From Streptomyces sp. CB01580 (GTDB lineage: Bacteria; Actinomycetota; Actinomycetes; Streptomycetales; Streptomycetaceae): a DNA stretch of 64,000 bases. Positions within the stretch are counted from its first letter, which is position 1; each line of letters opens with the position of its first letter. The position numbers were made by a program, and so were the translations under genes. The stretch spans positions 62,001 to 126,000 of the forward strand of contig NZ_LIXJ01000010.1 of the NCBI RefSeq assembly GCF_001905795.1. Direction: 5' to 3'. Under the pieces are notes generated by a model. It had not been told where the DNA came from. It worked only from the letters and a program-made list of their open reading frames with translations, and did no database searches. Below are positions 16,719 through 25,009 of this stretch, one piece after another.

Positions 16719-18332
16719 GTGAGCGCCACCATCACGTCGGTCGACGACCCGCAGCAGCCCGCACCCGCCCCCGCGTCCCCGCGCGGACGGCTGATCCCCG
16801 GCCTCGTACGGTCCGTGGCGGCCGTCGTCTCCGGCGTACTGCTGTACCTGAGCTTCCCGCCCCGGCCCCTGTGGTGGCTCGTCCTGCCGGGCTTCGCGCT
16901 GCTCGGCTGGGTGCTCCACGGACGCCGGCCGCGCGCCGGGTTCGGTCTCGGTCTGCTCGCCGGGCTCGGGTTCATGCTGCCGCTGCTGCACTGGACGGGC
17001 GAGGAGGTGGGCCCGGTGCCGTGGCTGGCGCTCGCCGCGGCCGAGGCGCTGTTCGTCGCCGTGGGCTGCGCCGGGATCTCCGCCGTCTCCCGCCTCGCCT
17101 GTTGGCCGCTGTGGGCGGCGGCGGTCTGGGCCCTGGACGAGGGGATCCGGGCCCGGGTGCCGTTCGGCGGCTTCCCCTGGGGAAAGATCGCCTTCGGGCA
17201 GGCGGACAGCGTGTTCCTGCCGCTCGCGGCGGTGGGCGGCACGCCGCTGCTCTCCTTCGCCGTGGTGCTGTGCGGCTTCGGCCTCCACGAGGCGCTGCGC
17301 CGCTTCCGCGCGTACCGGAAGACGCGCGAGATCCCCCGGGGTGCCGTCGCCGCCACGGCGGCCTGCGTCCTCGCCCCCGTCGCCGCCGCGTTCGCCGCGT
17401 GGCCGCTGGTGGACGACTCGGCCGAGGACGGCACCGCCACCGTCGCCGCCATCCAGGGCAATGTGCCCCGGCTCGGACTCGACTTCAACGCCCAGCGCCG
17501 CGCCGTCCTCGACAACCACGCCCGCCGCACCGAACAGCTCGCCCGGGACGTGAAGGCGGGCAAGGCGCCCCGGCCCGACTTCGTGCTGTGGCCGGAGAAC
17601 TCCTCCGACCTCGACCCGTACCTCAACGTGGACGCCCGGTACGTCATCGACAACGCGGTGAAGGCGATCGGCGCGCCCACCGTGATCGGTGCGGTGCTCG
17701 CACCCGACACGGGCAAACTGCGCAACACCCTCATCCAGTGGGAGCCGGGGAAGGGGCCCGTCGCCACCTACGACAAGCGCCACATCCAGCCGTTCGGCGA
17801 GTACATCCCGATGCGCTCCGTCGCCCGCCTCTTCAGCTCCGACGTGGACCGGGTGCGGCGGGACTTCGGCCCCGGGAGCAAGGTCGGCGTCTTCGACCTG
17901 TCCGGCACCCCCGTCGGGCTGGTGACCTGCTACGAGGCCGCGTTCGACGACGCGGTGCGGGACACCGTCGACCACGGCGCCCGGCTGATCGCCGTCCCCA
18001 GCAACAACGCCACCTTCGGGCGCAGCGAGATGACCTACCAGCAGCTCGCCATGTCCCGGGTCCGGGCGGTCGAGCACAGCAGGTCCGTCGTCGTCCCCGT
18101 CACCAGCGGGGTCAGCGCGATCATCCGTCCCGACGGCACCGTCGTCCAGCGGACGAAGCTGTTCACCCCGGCCGCGCTCGTCGACGAGGTGCCGCTGCGG
18201 TCCTCGCAGACGCCCGCCACCCGCCTGGGCGTGCTTCCGGAAGCAGTGCTCGCGCTGATCGCCGCGGCGGGGCTCGGCCGGACCGTCGTCCGCGCGGTAC
18301 GGCTCCGCCGGGCGGGACGCGACACCGTCTAG
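16719..18332 (+). CDS. lnt: apolipoprotein N-acyltransferase
   Basis: A 537-residue membrane enzyme that N-acylates the lipid-modified cysteine of lipoproteins. Hydrophobic helices fill residues 25-245, and a nitrilase-fold domain follows (about 248-495). Its catalytic triad is E293 (WPENSSD), K353 (YDKRHIQPFGEY) and C404 (VTCYEA), equivalent to E267-K335-C387 of E. coli Lnt. A final helix at about 505-525 is followed by a basic tail. The GTG start at 16719 is 7 nt past a TAGACT box; upstream in-frame sequence overlaps the previous gene in another frame. Several lipoproteins in this window would be substrates. Confidence 0.9.
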   Translation: MSATITSVDDPQQPAPAPASPRGRLIPGLVRSVAAVVSGVLLYLSFPPRPLWWLVLPGFALLGWVLHGRRPRAGFGLGLLAGLGFMLPLLHWTGEEVGPVPWLALAAAEALFVAVGCAGISAVSRLACWPLWAAAVWALDEGIRARVPFGGFPWGKIAFGQADSVFLPLAAVGGTPLLSFAVVLCGFGLHEALRRFRAYRKTREIPRGAVAATAACVLAPVAAAFAAWPLVDDSAEDGTATVAAIQGNVPRLGLDFNAQRRAVLDNHARRTEQLARDVKAGKAPRPDFVLWPENSSDLDPYLNVDARYVIDNAVKAIGAPTVIGAVLAPDTGKLRNTLIQWEPGKGPVATYDKRHIQPFGEYIPMRSVARLFSSDVDRVRRDFGPGSKVGVFDLSGTPVGLVTCYEAAFDDAVRDTVDHGARLIAVPSNNATFGRSEMTYQQLAMSRVRAVEHSRSVVVPVTSGVSAIIRPDGTVVQRTKLFTPAALVDEVPLRSSQTPATRLGVLPEAVLALIAAAGLGRTVVRAVRLRRAGRDTV

Positions 18333-18335
18333 GGT
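18330..18335 (+). promoter_or_regulatory. -10 box for a leaderless Nudix transcript, overlapping the lnt stop codon
   Basis: TAGGGT begins with the lnt stop codon TAG (18330-18332) and stands 6 nt before the ATG at 18342. The downstream gene could therefore be transcribed independently of lnt. Confidence 0.35.
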
Positions 18336-18341
18336 CGAGCC

Positions 18342-18821
18342 ATGGGTACTCCTGACTTCATCCGCCGGATCCGCGCCACCGCGGGCCATCAGTTGCTCCT
18401 GCTGCCGGGGGTGACCGCCGTGGTCCTCGACGACGAGGGCAGAGTGCTGCTCGGGCGGCGCTCCGACACCGGCCGATGGGCCCTGATCGGGGGCATCTGC
18501 GAGCCGGGCGAGCAGCCCGCGGCGACGGCCGAGCGCGAGGTGTACGAGGAGACCGCCGTGCACTGCGTGGCGGAGCGGGTGGTGCTCACACAGGCCCTCG
18601 AACCGGTCGAGTACGCCAACGGGGACCACTGCCAGTACCTCGACGTCACGTTCCGCTGCCGGGCGACGGGCGGCGAGGCACGGGTGAACGACGACGAGTC
18701 GCTGGAGGTGGGCTGGTACCCGGTGGACGCGCTGCCGCCGCTGAACGAGTTCTCGCGGTTCAGGATCAAGCAGGCGCTGACCGACGAACCCACCTGGTTC
18801 GAGCCCACCGCCCGGCCCTGA
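18342..18821 (+). CDS. Nudix hydrolase
   Basis: A 159-residue protein with a complete Nudix box, G-x5-E-x7-R-E-x2-E-E-x-G/A, running from GGICEPGEQ to REVYEETAV at about residues 48-70. The preceding strand (TAVVLDDEGRVLLGRRSDTGRW) is typical of nucleoside-diphosphate-X hydrolases of the MutT/ADP-ribose type. The substrate cannot be read from sequence. It starts 9 nt after lnt, but its own -10-like box and lack of a ribosome binding site suggest a leaderless mRNA. Confidence 0.9.
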   Translation: MGTPDFIRRIRATAGHQLLLLPGVTAVVLDDEGRVLLGRRSDTGRWALIGGICEPGEQPAATAEREVYEETAVHCVAERVVLTQALEPVEYANGDHCQYLDVTFRCRATGGEARVNDDESLEVGWYPVDALPPLNEFSRFRIKQALTDEPTWFEPTARP

Positions 18822-18836
18822 CCACGGCATCCCGCC

Positions 18837-18864
18837 GGGGCCCCGGCCCTTTCGCCGGGCCCCC
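18837..18864 (+). terminator. GC-rich hairpin after the Nudix gene
   Basis: Arms GGGGCCCCGGC and GCCGGGCCCCC pair at 10 of 11 positions around a 6-nt loop (CCTTTC), 15 nt past the stop codon. Confidence 0.55.
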
Positions 18865-18947
18865 GCGCACCACGTCCGACCCGCCGACCGGGTGTGCCGT
18901 GCGGCGGGTCGGTTGGCTCCGGGCAGCCGCCCGGTGATCATCCGCAG

Positions 18948-20405
18948 ATGGACCACCACGCGCGCGAGAACACCCGGGACGGCCGGGGCGGCCACCGCCT
19001 CGTCCGCCGCACGCTCGCGGCGGCCGCGGTGCTCTGCGCCCTGCTCGGCCCCGCCGCCGCGCCCGCCCCGACCCCCGGCCCCGGCACGGCGGCCGCGCCG
19101 CAGACGGAGCCGCTCCGGTGCCGGCGCACCCTGGTGGGCGTGGCGCACCCCGACGACGACCTGTTCTTCCTGAACCCGGACATCGCGCGGACGATCCGGG
19201 CGAGATGCCCGGTCCACACCGTGTACCTGACCGCCGGGGACGACGCCGTCCGCGACCGTACGCGGGCGCTGGAGTACGTGGACCGCAGGGAGTACGGGGT
19301 ACGGGCCGCCTACGCGTCCATGGCCGGGGCCGCCGACGGCTGGAAGCGGTCCGACGTACGGACCGGCGGCCTCCGCGTCCGTTCGTTCCTGCTGGCCGGC
19401 CGGCCGGTCGGCGCAGGCATCCGGCTCACCTTCCTCGATCTCCACGACGGGCTTCCGCATGGCGAGGAGCCCGACAGCGTGCTCAGGCTCTTCGACGGGA
19501 GCAGGCACAGCGTCCGCGGGTTCCCGGACGGCCCGGCCTACACCGAGGAACGGCTCGTCGCCACGCTCCGCGCCCTGGCCGGGACGGACCGCGCGGAACG
19601 GATCCTGACCATGGACCACGACAACGCGTCCTTCGCGTTCGGTCTCGGCGGCGGCGTCGACCACAGCGACCACGGCATCACCGCCCGGTACTTCAGGAGA
19701 GTGGGCTACGCCCTCGGGATCCCCGTCACCTCGTACCTCGGCTACCGGATGTCGGCGCTGGACGCGGACCTGACGCCCGCACAGGCCGCGGAGAAGGAGC
19801 GGGTGGTGCGCTGGTACGTCGCCCGGCGCCGGTGCCGCGCCACCGGCGCCTGCGCCGAGGTGCCGCCCTACCACGGTCCGCTCCAGGAGGACTGGAACCT
19901 GTGGATCCGTCGGCAGTACCCGCAGACGCACCGCTCTCCGGGGCCCGGCGAGGTCCTCGGGGACATCGGACGGACCACGTACGCCGCCGGTCCCGACCCG
20001 GCCCGGTGCCTCGACGCGGCGGGCACGCCGGCGAAGTCCCGGGAGGTCCGCATCCGCGCGTGCGACGGATCCCCGGCCCAGCGCTGGCGGATGCGGAGCG
20101 ACGGCACCGTCGGCCTGTGGGGCGAGCCGCACTCCTGCCTCACGGCCGTCGGTGCGGGGGCCGCGCTCGAACCCTGCCGGGGCGGCGCCGCGGACCAGGC
20201 ATGGACCCGGGTGCCGTGGCGGAGCACGACATGGAAACGCGCGGCATGGCGGATCGAGAGCGCCGCCGACCACCGCTGCCTGTACCAGGACGACCGTGAA
20301 CTGCCCGCCCGCTGGGACAGCCGGGACCGCCTCGACCCCCGGCTGGTCCGCACCGGCTGCTCCGGGCCGGCCCGCCCCGAACAGTACTGGCGGTGGGGCG
20401 GCTGA
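18948..20405 (+). CDS. secreted PIG-L family deacetylase with C-terminal ricin-type lectin domain
   Basis: The predicted 485-residue preprotein has a twin-Arg-containing signal region (RRTLAAAAVLCALLG, then AAAPAPAP). The LmbE/PIG-L domain follows with the zinc motif AHPDDD, TMDHDNASF in the middle and a later HSDHGITARY histidine motif. From about residue 360 there is a beta-trefoil lectin (RCLDAAG, AQRWRM, CLTAVGAG, DQAWTRV, the QxW repeats). PIG-L enzymes deacetylate N-acetylglucosamine groups, so an extracellular amino-sugar glycan is a likely target. I use the ATG at 18948; an upstream in-frame ATG at 18894 is possible. Confidence 0.85.
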   Translation: MDHHARENTRDGRGGHRLVRRTLAAAAVLCALLGPAAAPAPTPGPGTAAAPQTEPLRCRRTLVGVAHPDDDLFFLNPDIARTIRARCPVHTVYLTAGDDAVRDRTRALEYVDRREYGVRAAYASMAGAADGWKRSDVRTGGLRVRSFLLAGRPVGAGIRLTFLDLHDGLPHGEEPDSVLRLFDGSRHSVRGFPDGPAYTEERLVATLRALAGTDRAERILTMDHDNASFAFGLGGGVDHSDHGITARYFRRVGYALGIPVTSYLGYRMSALDADLTPAQAAEKERVVRWYVARRRCRATGACAEVPPYHGPLQEDWNLWIRRQYPQTHRSPGPGEVLGDIGRTTYAAGPDPARCLDAAGTPAKSREVRIRACDGSPAQRWRMRSDGTVGLWGEPHSCLTAVGAGAALEPCRGGAADQAWTRVPWRSTTWKRAAWRIESAADHRCLYQDDRELPARWDSRDRLDPRLVRTGCSGPARPEQYWRWGG

Positions 20406-20415
20406 CGAGCCGGTC

Positions 20416-20431
20416 GTGCCGGTACCGGCAC
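20416..20431. promoter_or_regulatory. 16-bp perfect palindrome
   Basis: GTGCCGGTACCGGCAC is perfectly self-complementary without a loop. It lies 11 bp after the PIG-L gene stop and 146 bp before the nitrilase start. It could be an operator for the nitrilase gene or the base of a termination structure. Confidence 0.3.
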
Positions 20432-20576
20432 ACGCGGCGGTGATCGATGGCACACTGCCACCGACCGACCCGCCCACGCACCCGGGTCCGACGCGTCCCG
20501 GCGCCGCCCCAGAGGTTTCGGCGGCCGTCCGGGTCGCCGGTCCCGCGGTGCGTCACCGTCTTCGAGGAGGGGCCTC

Positions 20577-21596
20577 GTGCCGTCCCCCGTTCCCAGAAAA
20601 CGAACCGTCGCCGCCGTGCATGCCGCGCCCGTGTTCATGGACACCGAGGCGACCCTCGACAAGGTCGTCGGCCTCGTCGAACGGGCCGGCCGGGAGGGCA
20701 TCGACCTGCTGGTGTTCCCCGAGACCTTCGTGCCGGGCTACCCGTACTGGATCGAGGCGTACGCCCCGCTGGACCAGCAGGCCGCCAACGCCGCCTACGC
20801 CGAGGCGTCCGTCGAGGTGCCAGGCCCGGGGATCGACCGGGTCCGGTCCGCCTGCCGCCGTGCCGGGGTCGGTACGGTCCTCGGCGTCAGCGAACGGCTC
20901 GCGGGCACCCGCACCTGTTTCAACAGCCAGGTCTTCATCGACCCCGACGGCACCCTGCTCGGCGTGCACCGCAAGCTCCAGCCCACCTACGCCGAACGGA
21001 TGGTGTGGGCCCAGGGCGGCGGCTCGACGCTCGGCGTGTTCGACAGCTCCCTGGGCCGGATCGGCGGTCTGGTCTGCTGGGAGCACACCATGAACCTGGC
21101 CCGGCAGGCCCTCGTCGTCCAGGGCCAGGAGATCCACGCGGCGGCCTGGCCCGGTCTGTCCACCATGGCGGGCTTCGAGGCCGTCGCCGACATCCAGATC
21201 GACGCCATGATGAAGACGCACGCGCTCACCGCCCAGTCCTTCGTCGTCGCCGCGGGCAACCCCGTCGACGAGACGTGCCTGCGCTGGATGGCGGACACCG
21301 TCGGACCGCAGAAGCACATCACCGGGGGCGGCGGCTGGTCGGCCGTGATCCACCCCTTCAACCAGTACCTGGCGGGCCCGCACACCGGCCCGGAGGAAAA
21401 GCTCGTCGCCGCCGCGATCGACCTCGCCGACATCGACGCCGTCAAGGTCTGGGTCGACTCGCGCGGCCACTACGCGCGACCGGAGATCCTCGGCCTGCGC
21501 GTCGACCGGCGACCGCTCTGGCACGACGAGGGCCGCCGCGAGTGGCCCGCCGTCCCGTACGAGGACGCGGGCCCGCCCACGCACGACACGGACTGA
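20577..21596 (+). CDS. nitrilase-family carbon-nitrogen hydrolase
   Basis: A 339-residue protein with the nitrilase triad E49 (FPETF), K133 (HRKLQPTY) and C167 (VCWEH). The WEH sequence after the cysteine, plus the length of about 340 residues, places it with true nitrilases (nitrile to carboxylic acid and ammonia) rather than amidases or N-carbamoylases. The GTG at 20577 follows GAGGAGGGG. It ends 8 bp from the convergent ABC operon. With the cyanase genes further right this window has two nitrile/cyanate-detoxifying functions, though they are not linked transcriptionally. Confidence 0.85.
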   Translation: MPSPVPRKRTVAAVHAAPVFMDTEATLDKVVGLVERAGREGIDLLVFPETFVPGYPYWIEAYAPLDQQAANAAYAEASVEVPGPGIDRVRSACRRAGVGTVLGVSERLAGTRTCFNSQVFIDPDGTLLGVHRKLQPTYAERMVWAQGGGSTLGVFDSSLGRIGGLVCWEHTMNLARQALVVQGQEIHAAAWPGLSTMAGFEAVADIQIDAMMKTHALTAQSFVVAAGNPVDETCLRWMADTVGPQKHITGGGGWSAVIHPFNQYLAGPHTGPEEKLVAAAIDLADIDAVKVWVDSRGHYARPEILGLRVDRRPLWHDEGRREWPAVPYEDAGPPTHDTD

Positions 21597-21604
21597 GTCC
21601 CCGT

Positions 21605-22369
21605 TCAGGCGGGCAGCCGCGGCACGCTCTCGACGAGGCGGCGCGTGTACGGGTGCGCCGGGGCGCCCAGCACCTGCACGGTGTCGCCCTGCTCGACGAG
21701 CGCACCGCGCTCCAGGACCGCGGTGCGCTCGCAGAGCGAGGCGACCACCGACAGGTCGTGCGAGACCATGACCAGCGTCAGGCCGCGCTCCTCCTTCAGC
21801 TCCTTGAGCAGATCGACGACCTTGACGCGCGTGGTGACGTCGAGCGCGCTGACCGGCTCGTCGGCGAGCAGCACCCGCGGATCGCACACCGTCGCGCGGG
21901 CGATCGCGATGCGTTGGCGCTGGCCGCCGGAGAACTCGTGCGGATAGCGCCCCGCCGCGTCGGCCGGGAGACCGACCCGCTCCAGGGCCTCGGCGACCTT
22001 GGGCACGGCGCCGGCCCGGCTGTCGATGCCCAGGGAGCGCAGGGGCTCGGACACGATCGCGCCGATGCGCCGACGCGGGTTCAGCGACGAGTACGGGTCC
22101 TGGAAGACGCACTGCACACCGCGCCGGAACCGCCGCATCTGCGCCCCGTCGCGCGGCCTCAGCTCCTCGCCGTCGAACCGGACGGCGCCCGAGGACGGCC
22201 GGGCCAGCCCGAGCAGCAGCCGCAGCAGTGTGGTCTTGCCCGCGCCCGACTCCCCGACGAGGGCGAGGGACTGTCCGGAACCGACGGCGAGGGAGATGTC
22301 CTCGACGACGGGCGCGCCGTGTCCCCGGTATCCGAAGGAGACCTTCTCCAGCTCCAGTACGGGCGTCAT
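21605..22369 (-). CDS. oligopeptide-type ABC transporter ATP-binding protein (DppF/OppF-like)
   Basis: A 254-residue ATPase with Walker A GESGAGKTT, the Q-loop sequence CVFQDPYSSLNPR characteristic of the peptide/nickel family, signature FSGGQRQR, and Walker B VLLADEPVSALD. It is the last gene of a six-gene minus-strand operon and its start overlaps the previous ATPase by 4 bp. It lacks the C-terminal oligo_HPY extension seen in many OppF proteins, ending shortly after HPYTRRLVES. Confidence 0.9.
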   Translation of the reverse strand: MTPVLELEKVSFGYRGHGAPVVEDISLAVGSGQSLALVGESGAGKTTLLRLLLGLARPSSGAVRFDGEELRPRDGAQMRRFRRGVQCVFQDPYSSLNPRRRIGAIVSEPLRSLGIDSRAGAVPKVAEALERVGLPADAAGRYPHEFSGGQRQRIAIARATVCDPRVLLADEPVSALDVTTRVKVVDLLKELKEERGLTLVMVSHDLSVVASLCERTAVLERGALVEQGDTVQVLGAPAHPYTRRLVESVPRLPA

Positions 22370-23166
22370 CGCGTGCTCCTCAGGTCCAGCGCCGATTCCA
22401 GCCGGCGGGCGCTCGCCACCAGTGCCCTGGTGTACTCCTCGCGCGGGGCGCTCACGATCTCGTGGACGTCGCCCTCCTCCACGGCCCGCCCGTCCTTGAG
22501 GACCAGCACGCGATCGGCGACCTTCGAGACGACCGCGAGATCGTGACTGACGAACAGGACCGCCATGCCCCGGTCCCGTACCAGGGTGTCAAGCAGGTCG
22601 AGCATGTCGGACTGCACGGTGACGTCGAGCGCGGTGGTCGGCTCGTCCGCGATGAGCAGCTGCGGATCGCAGGCCAGCGCCATGGCGAGCGCGACACGCT
22701 GGCGCTGGCCGCCGGAGATCTCGTGCGGGAAGGCGCGGGCGATCCGGTCCGGCTCGGGCAGCCGCACCTGTTCCAGGGCCTCCACGACGGCCCGCCTCAG
22801 CCCGGCGCCCTTCAGCCCCCGCCGCCTGCCGAGCGGTTCGGCGATCTGCCGGCCGACCCGCATCAGGGGGTCGAGTGCGGTGAGCGGCTCCTGGAAGACG
22901 ACGGAGGCGTCCCGGCCGCGCACGCCCGTGAGCCGCTTCTCGCTCGCGCCCACGATCTGCGTACCGGCCAGCTCGACGCTTCCGGTGGCCGTCATGCCGT
23001 CCGGCAGCAGGCCGAGCACGGCGAGGGTGGTCAGCGACTTCCCGGAGCCCGACTCCCCGATGAGACCGAGGCGTTCACCCCGGCCCATGGTCAGCGAGAG
23101 GCCGTCGACGAGGGTCCGCCCCCGCGCCGTGCGGATCGTGAGGTCGTGTACGTCGAGGATGGTCAC
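22366..23166 (-). CDS. oligopeptide-type ABC transporter ATP-binding protein (DppD/OppD-like)
   Basis: A 266-residue ATPase with Walker A GESGSGKS, Q-loop VVFQEPLTALDPLMRVG, signature ISGGQRQR and Walker B LLIADEPTTALD. It pairs with the adjacent DppF-like subunit as the heterodimeric motor of the importer. The GTG start (23164-23166) overlaps the stop of the permease gene by 4 bp (GTGA), indicating translational coupling. An in-frame upstream extension lies inside the permease gene and is not used. Confidence 0.9.
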   Translation of the reverse strand: MTILDVHDLTIRTARGRTLVDGLSLTMGRGERLGLIGESGSGKSLTTLAVLGLLPDGMTATGSVELAGTQIVGASEKRLTGVRGRDASVVFQEPLTALDPLMRVGRQIAEPLGRRRGLKGAGLRRAVVEALEQVRLPEPDRIARAFPHEISGGQRQRVALAMALACDPQLLIADEPTTALDVTVQSDMLDLLDTLVRDRGMAVLFVSHDLAVVSKVADRVLVLKDGRAVEEGDVHEIVSAPREEYTRALVASARRLESALDLRSTR

Positions 23167-24047
23167 GAGCGCCTCCGCCGGGTCGCGGGGTCGAGGGTGT
23201 CGCGCAGCCCGTCGGCGACGAGGTTCACGCCGATGACGAGCAGCACGAGCAGGATGCCCGGTGCCAGCGCGCCCGCCGGGGCCGTGGTGAAGGTGGCCTG
23301 CGCCTCCTGGAGCATGCGGCCCCACGAGGCGTTGGGCGGCGGCGCGCCCAGGCCCAGGTACGACAGCCCGGCCTCGGCCAGTACCGCGAGCCCGAACTGC
23401 AGGGCGAGGTTCACCACGAGCGTCGGCCAGATGTTGGGCAGCACGTGCCCGGTCACGATGCGCGGCCACGAGGTGCCCGAGGTGCGCGCCGCCGTGATGT
23501 AGTCCCGCGCCAGGACCCGCTTGACCAGGATCCGCACCAGCCGTGCCACGACCGCGCTCTGCGCGAGGCCGATCGCCAGCACGGCGGACCCCAGGGTGGC
23601 CGAGCGGGCGGCGACGATCAGCATCGCCAGCAGCAGCGTCGGGAAGGCGATCAGGATGTCGAGGAACGCGGAGACCGTGTCGTCGAGCCAGCCCTGCGCG
23701 AACGCGGCCAGCACGCCCAGCGTGCCGCCGAGTGCGGCGGCGATGAGCACCGAGCCCAGCCCGGCCTCGAAGGCGATGCGGGAACCGGTCATCAGCTGGG
23801 TGAGCAGATCACGGCCCAGCTTGTCGGTGCCGAGCGGATGCCCCGCACCGGGGCCCGCGAGCCGTCCGCCGGACGTGTCGTCGGCGGCGTACGGGAGCCA
23901 GAACAGCGAGACCAGCGCGACGGCGGCGATCAGCCCGGCCAGGACGCAGCCGGTCACCAGCGTGTACGAGCGCCGCCCGCGCCGCTCGCCCTCGGCGGCC
24001 CCCGCCGGGGCCGCCGCCGTGTGTTTCGTCGGGACCGGGGAAGTCAT
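23163..24047 (-). CDS. oligopeptide-type ABC transporter permease (DppC/OppC-like)
   Basis: A 294-residue permease with a cytoplasmic N-terminus rich in Pro and Ala, a first helix at about 32-50 (TGCVLAGLIAAVALVSLFW), then HPLGTDKLGRDLLTQL. That last sequence is the hallmark of the OppC N-terminal domain, preceding the five-helix core. The coupling loop is in the region YITAARTSGTSW. The ATG at 24045-24047 overlaps the upstream permease stop by 4 bp (ATGA). Confidence 0.9.
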   Translation of the reverse strand: MTSPVPTKHTAAAPAGAAEGERRGRRSYTLVTGCVLAGLIAAVALVSLFWLPYAADDTSGGRLAGPGAGHPLGTDKLGRDLLTQLMTGSRIAFEAGLGSVLIAAALGGTLGVLAAFAQGWLDDTVSAFLDILIAFPTLLLAMLIVAARSATLGSAVLAIGLAQSAVVARLVRILVKRVLARDYITAARTSGTSWPRIVTGHVLPNIWPTLVVNLALQFGLAVLAEAGLSYLGLGAPPPNASWGRMLQEAQATFTTAPAGALAPGILLVLLVIGVNLVADGLRDTLDPATRRRRS

Positions 24048-25009
24048 CGGGCACCTCCGGAGAGCCTGCCGCGCAGTCGGGGGTCGACGATCCGCTGGAC
24101 GAGGTCGGCCACGAATCCGATGACCAGCACCGCGAGGGTGGAGACGAACAGCACGCCCTGGATCACCGGATAGTCGTGCTGTGCGATGCCGGTCGCGAGC
24201 AGGGAGCCGAGGCCGGGGAGCGCGTACACGGACTCCACGACCACCGCGCCCAGCAGGGTGGACGCCAGCTCGATGCCGAGGATCGAGATCACCGGGACCG
24301 AGGCGTTGCGCAGCCCGTGCCGCCACATCGCCTGCCCGAACGAGGCGCCCATGGCCCGTGCGGTGCGCAGGTAGTCGCTGCCCAGCACGTCGAGCACGGC
24401 CGACCTGACGTAGCGGATCAGCGAGGCGCTCATGACCAGCGCGATGGTGACGACGGGCAGCGTGAGCGAGCGAACCGCCTCGGCCGGCTGCGACCAGCCC
24501 TCCTGCGGGAAGCCGCCCGCCGGCAGCCAGCCGGCGTTCAGCGCGAAGACGGCGATGAGGATCATGCCGAGCCAGAACACCGGGACGGCGATGCCCAGTT
24601 GGGACACCCCGTTGAGCAGAGCGCCGTACCAGGTCCGCCGCCGGTGCGCGGCCACGAAGCCGACCGGCACCGCGATGAGCACCGCCAGCACGAACGACGC
24701 CAGCGTCAGCGGGACCGTGATGTTCAGCCGGGAGCCGATCTCGGGACCGACGGGCAGCGAGCTGACGAACGACGCGCCGAGGTCGCCGCTCGCCAGCTGC
24801 CCGATCCAGTGCGTGAACTGCTCGGGCAGCGGCCGGTCGGACCCGATGGCGTGCCGGGCCGCGGCGATCTGCTCCGCGTCGGCGCCCACGGCGGTGAGCG
24901 CGTTGGCGGGGTCGCCCGGCAGCATCCGCAGCAGCACGAACAGCACCACGCTCGCCAGGGCCAGCGAGACCAGCAGGAAGGCGAGACGGCGCAGCAGGTA
25001 GCGGCCCAT
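24044..25009 (-). CDS. oligopeptide-type ABC transporter permease (DppB/OppB-like)
   Basis: A 321-residue permease opening with MGRYLLRRLAFLLVSLALASVVLFVLL in type (basic N-terminus plus first helix), followed by the conserved LPGDPA. Six helices and the coupling-loop motif DYLRTARAMGAS are visible, ending in VDPRLRG. The start codon shares one base with the stop of the solute-binding protein gene (TGATG), so it is translationally coupled. Confidence 0.9.
   Translation of the reverse strand: MGRYLLRRLAFLLVSLALASVVLFVLLRMLPGDPANALTAVGADAEQIAAARHAIGSDRPLPEQFTHWIGQLASGDLGASFVSSLPVGPEIGSRLNITVPLTLASFVLAVLIAVPVGFVAAHRRRTWYGALLNGVSQLGIAVPVFWLGMILIAVFALNAGWLPAGGFPQEGWSQPAEAVRSLTLPVVTIALVMSASLIRYVRSAVLDVLGSDYLRTARAMGASFGQAMWRHGLRNASVPVISILGIELASTLLGAVVVESVYALPGLGSLLATGIAQHDYPVIQGVLFVSTLAVLVIGFVADLVQRIVDPRLRGRLSGGAR

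Noticed and set aside
16449..20477. A 1342-codon minus-strand open frame across lnt, Nudix and PIG-L genes
   Set aside because: It is antisense to three genes with clear catalytic motifs, and its composition (Gly/Arg/Pro/His runs) is that of a high-GC shadow frame.
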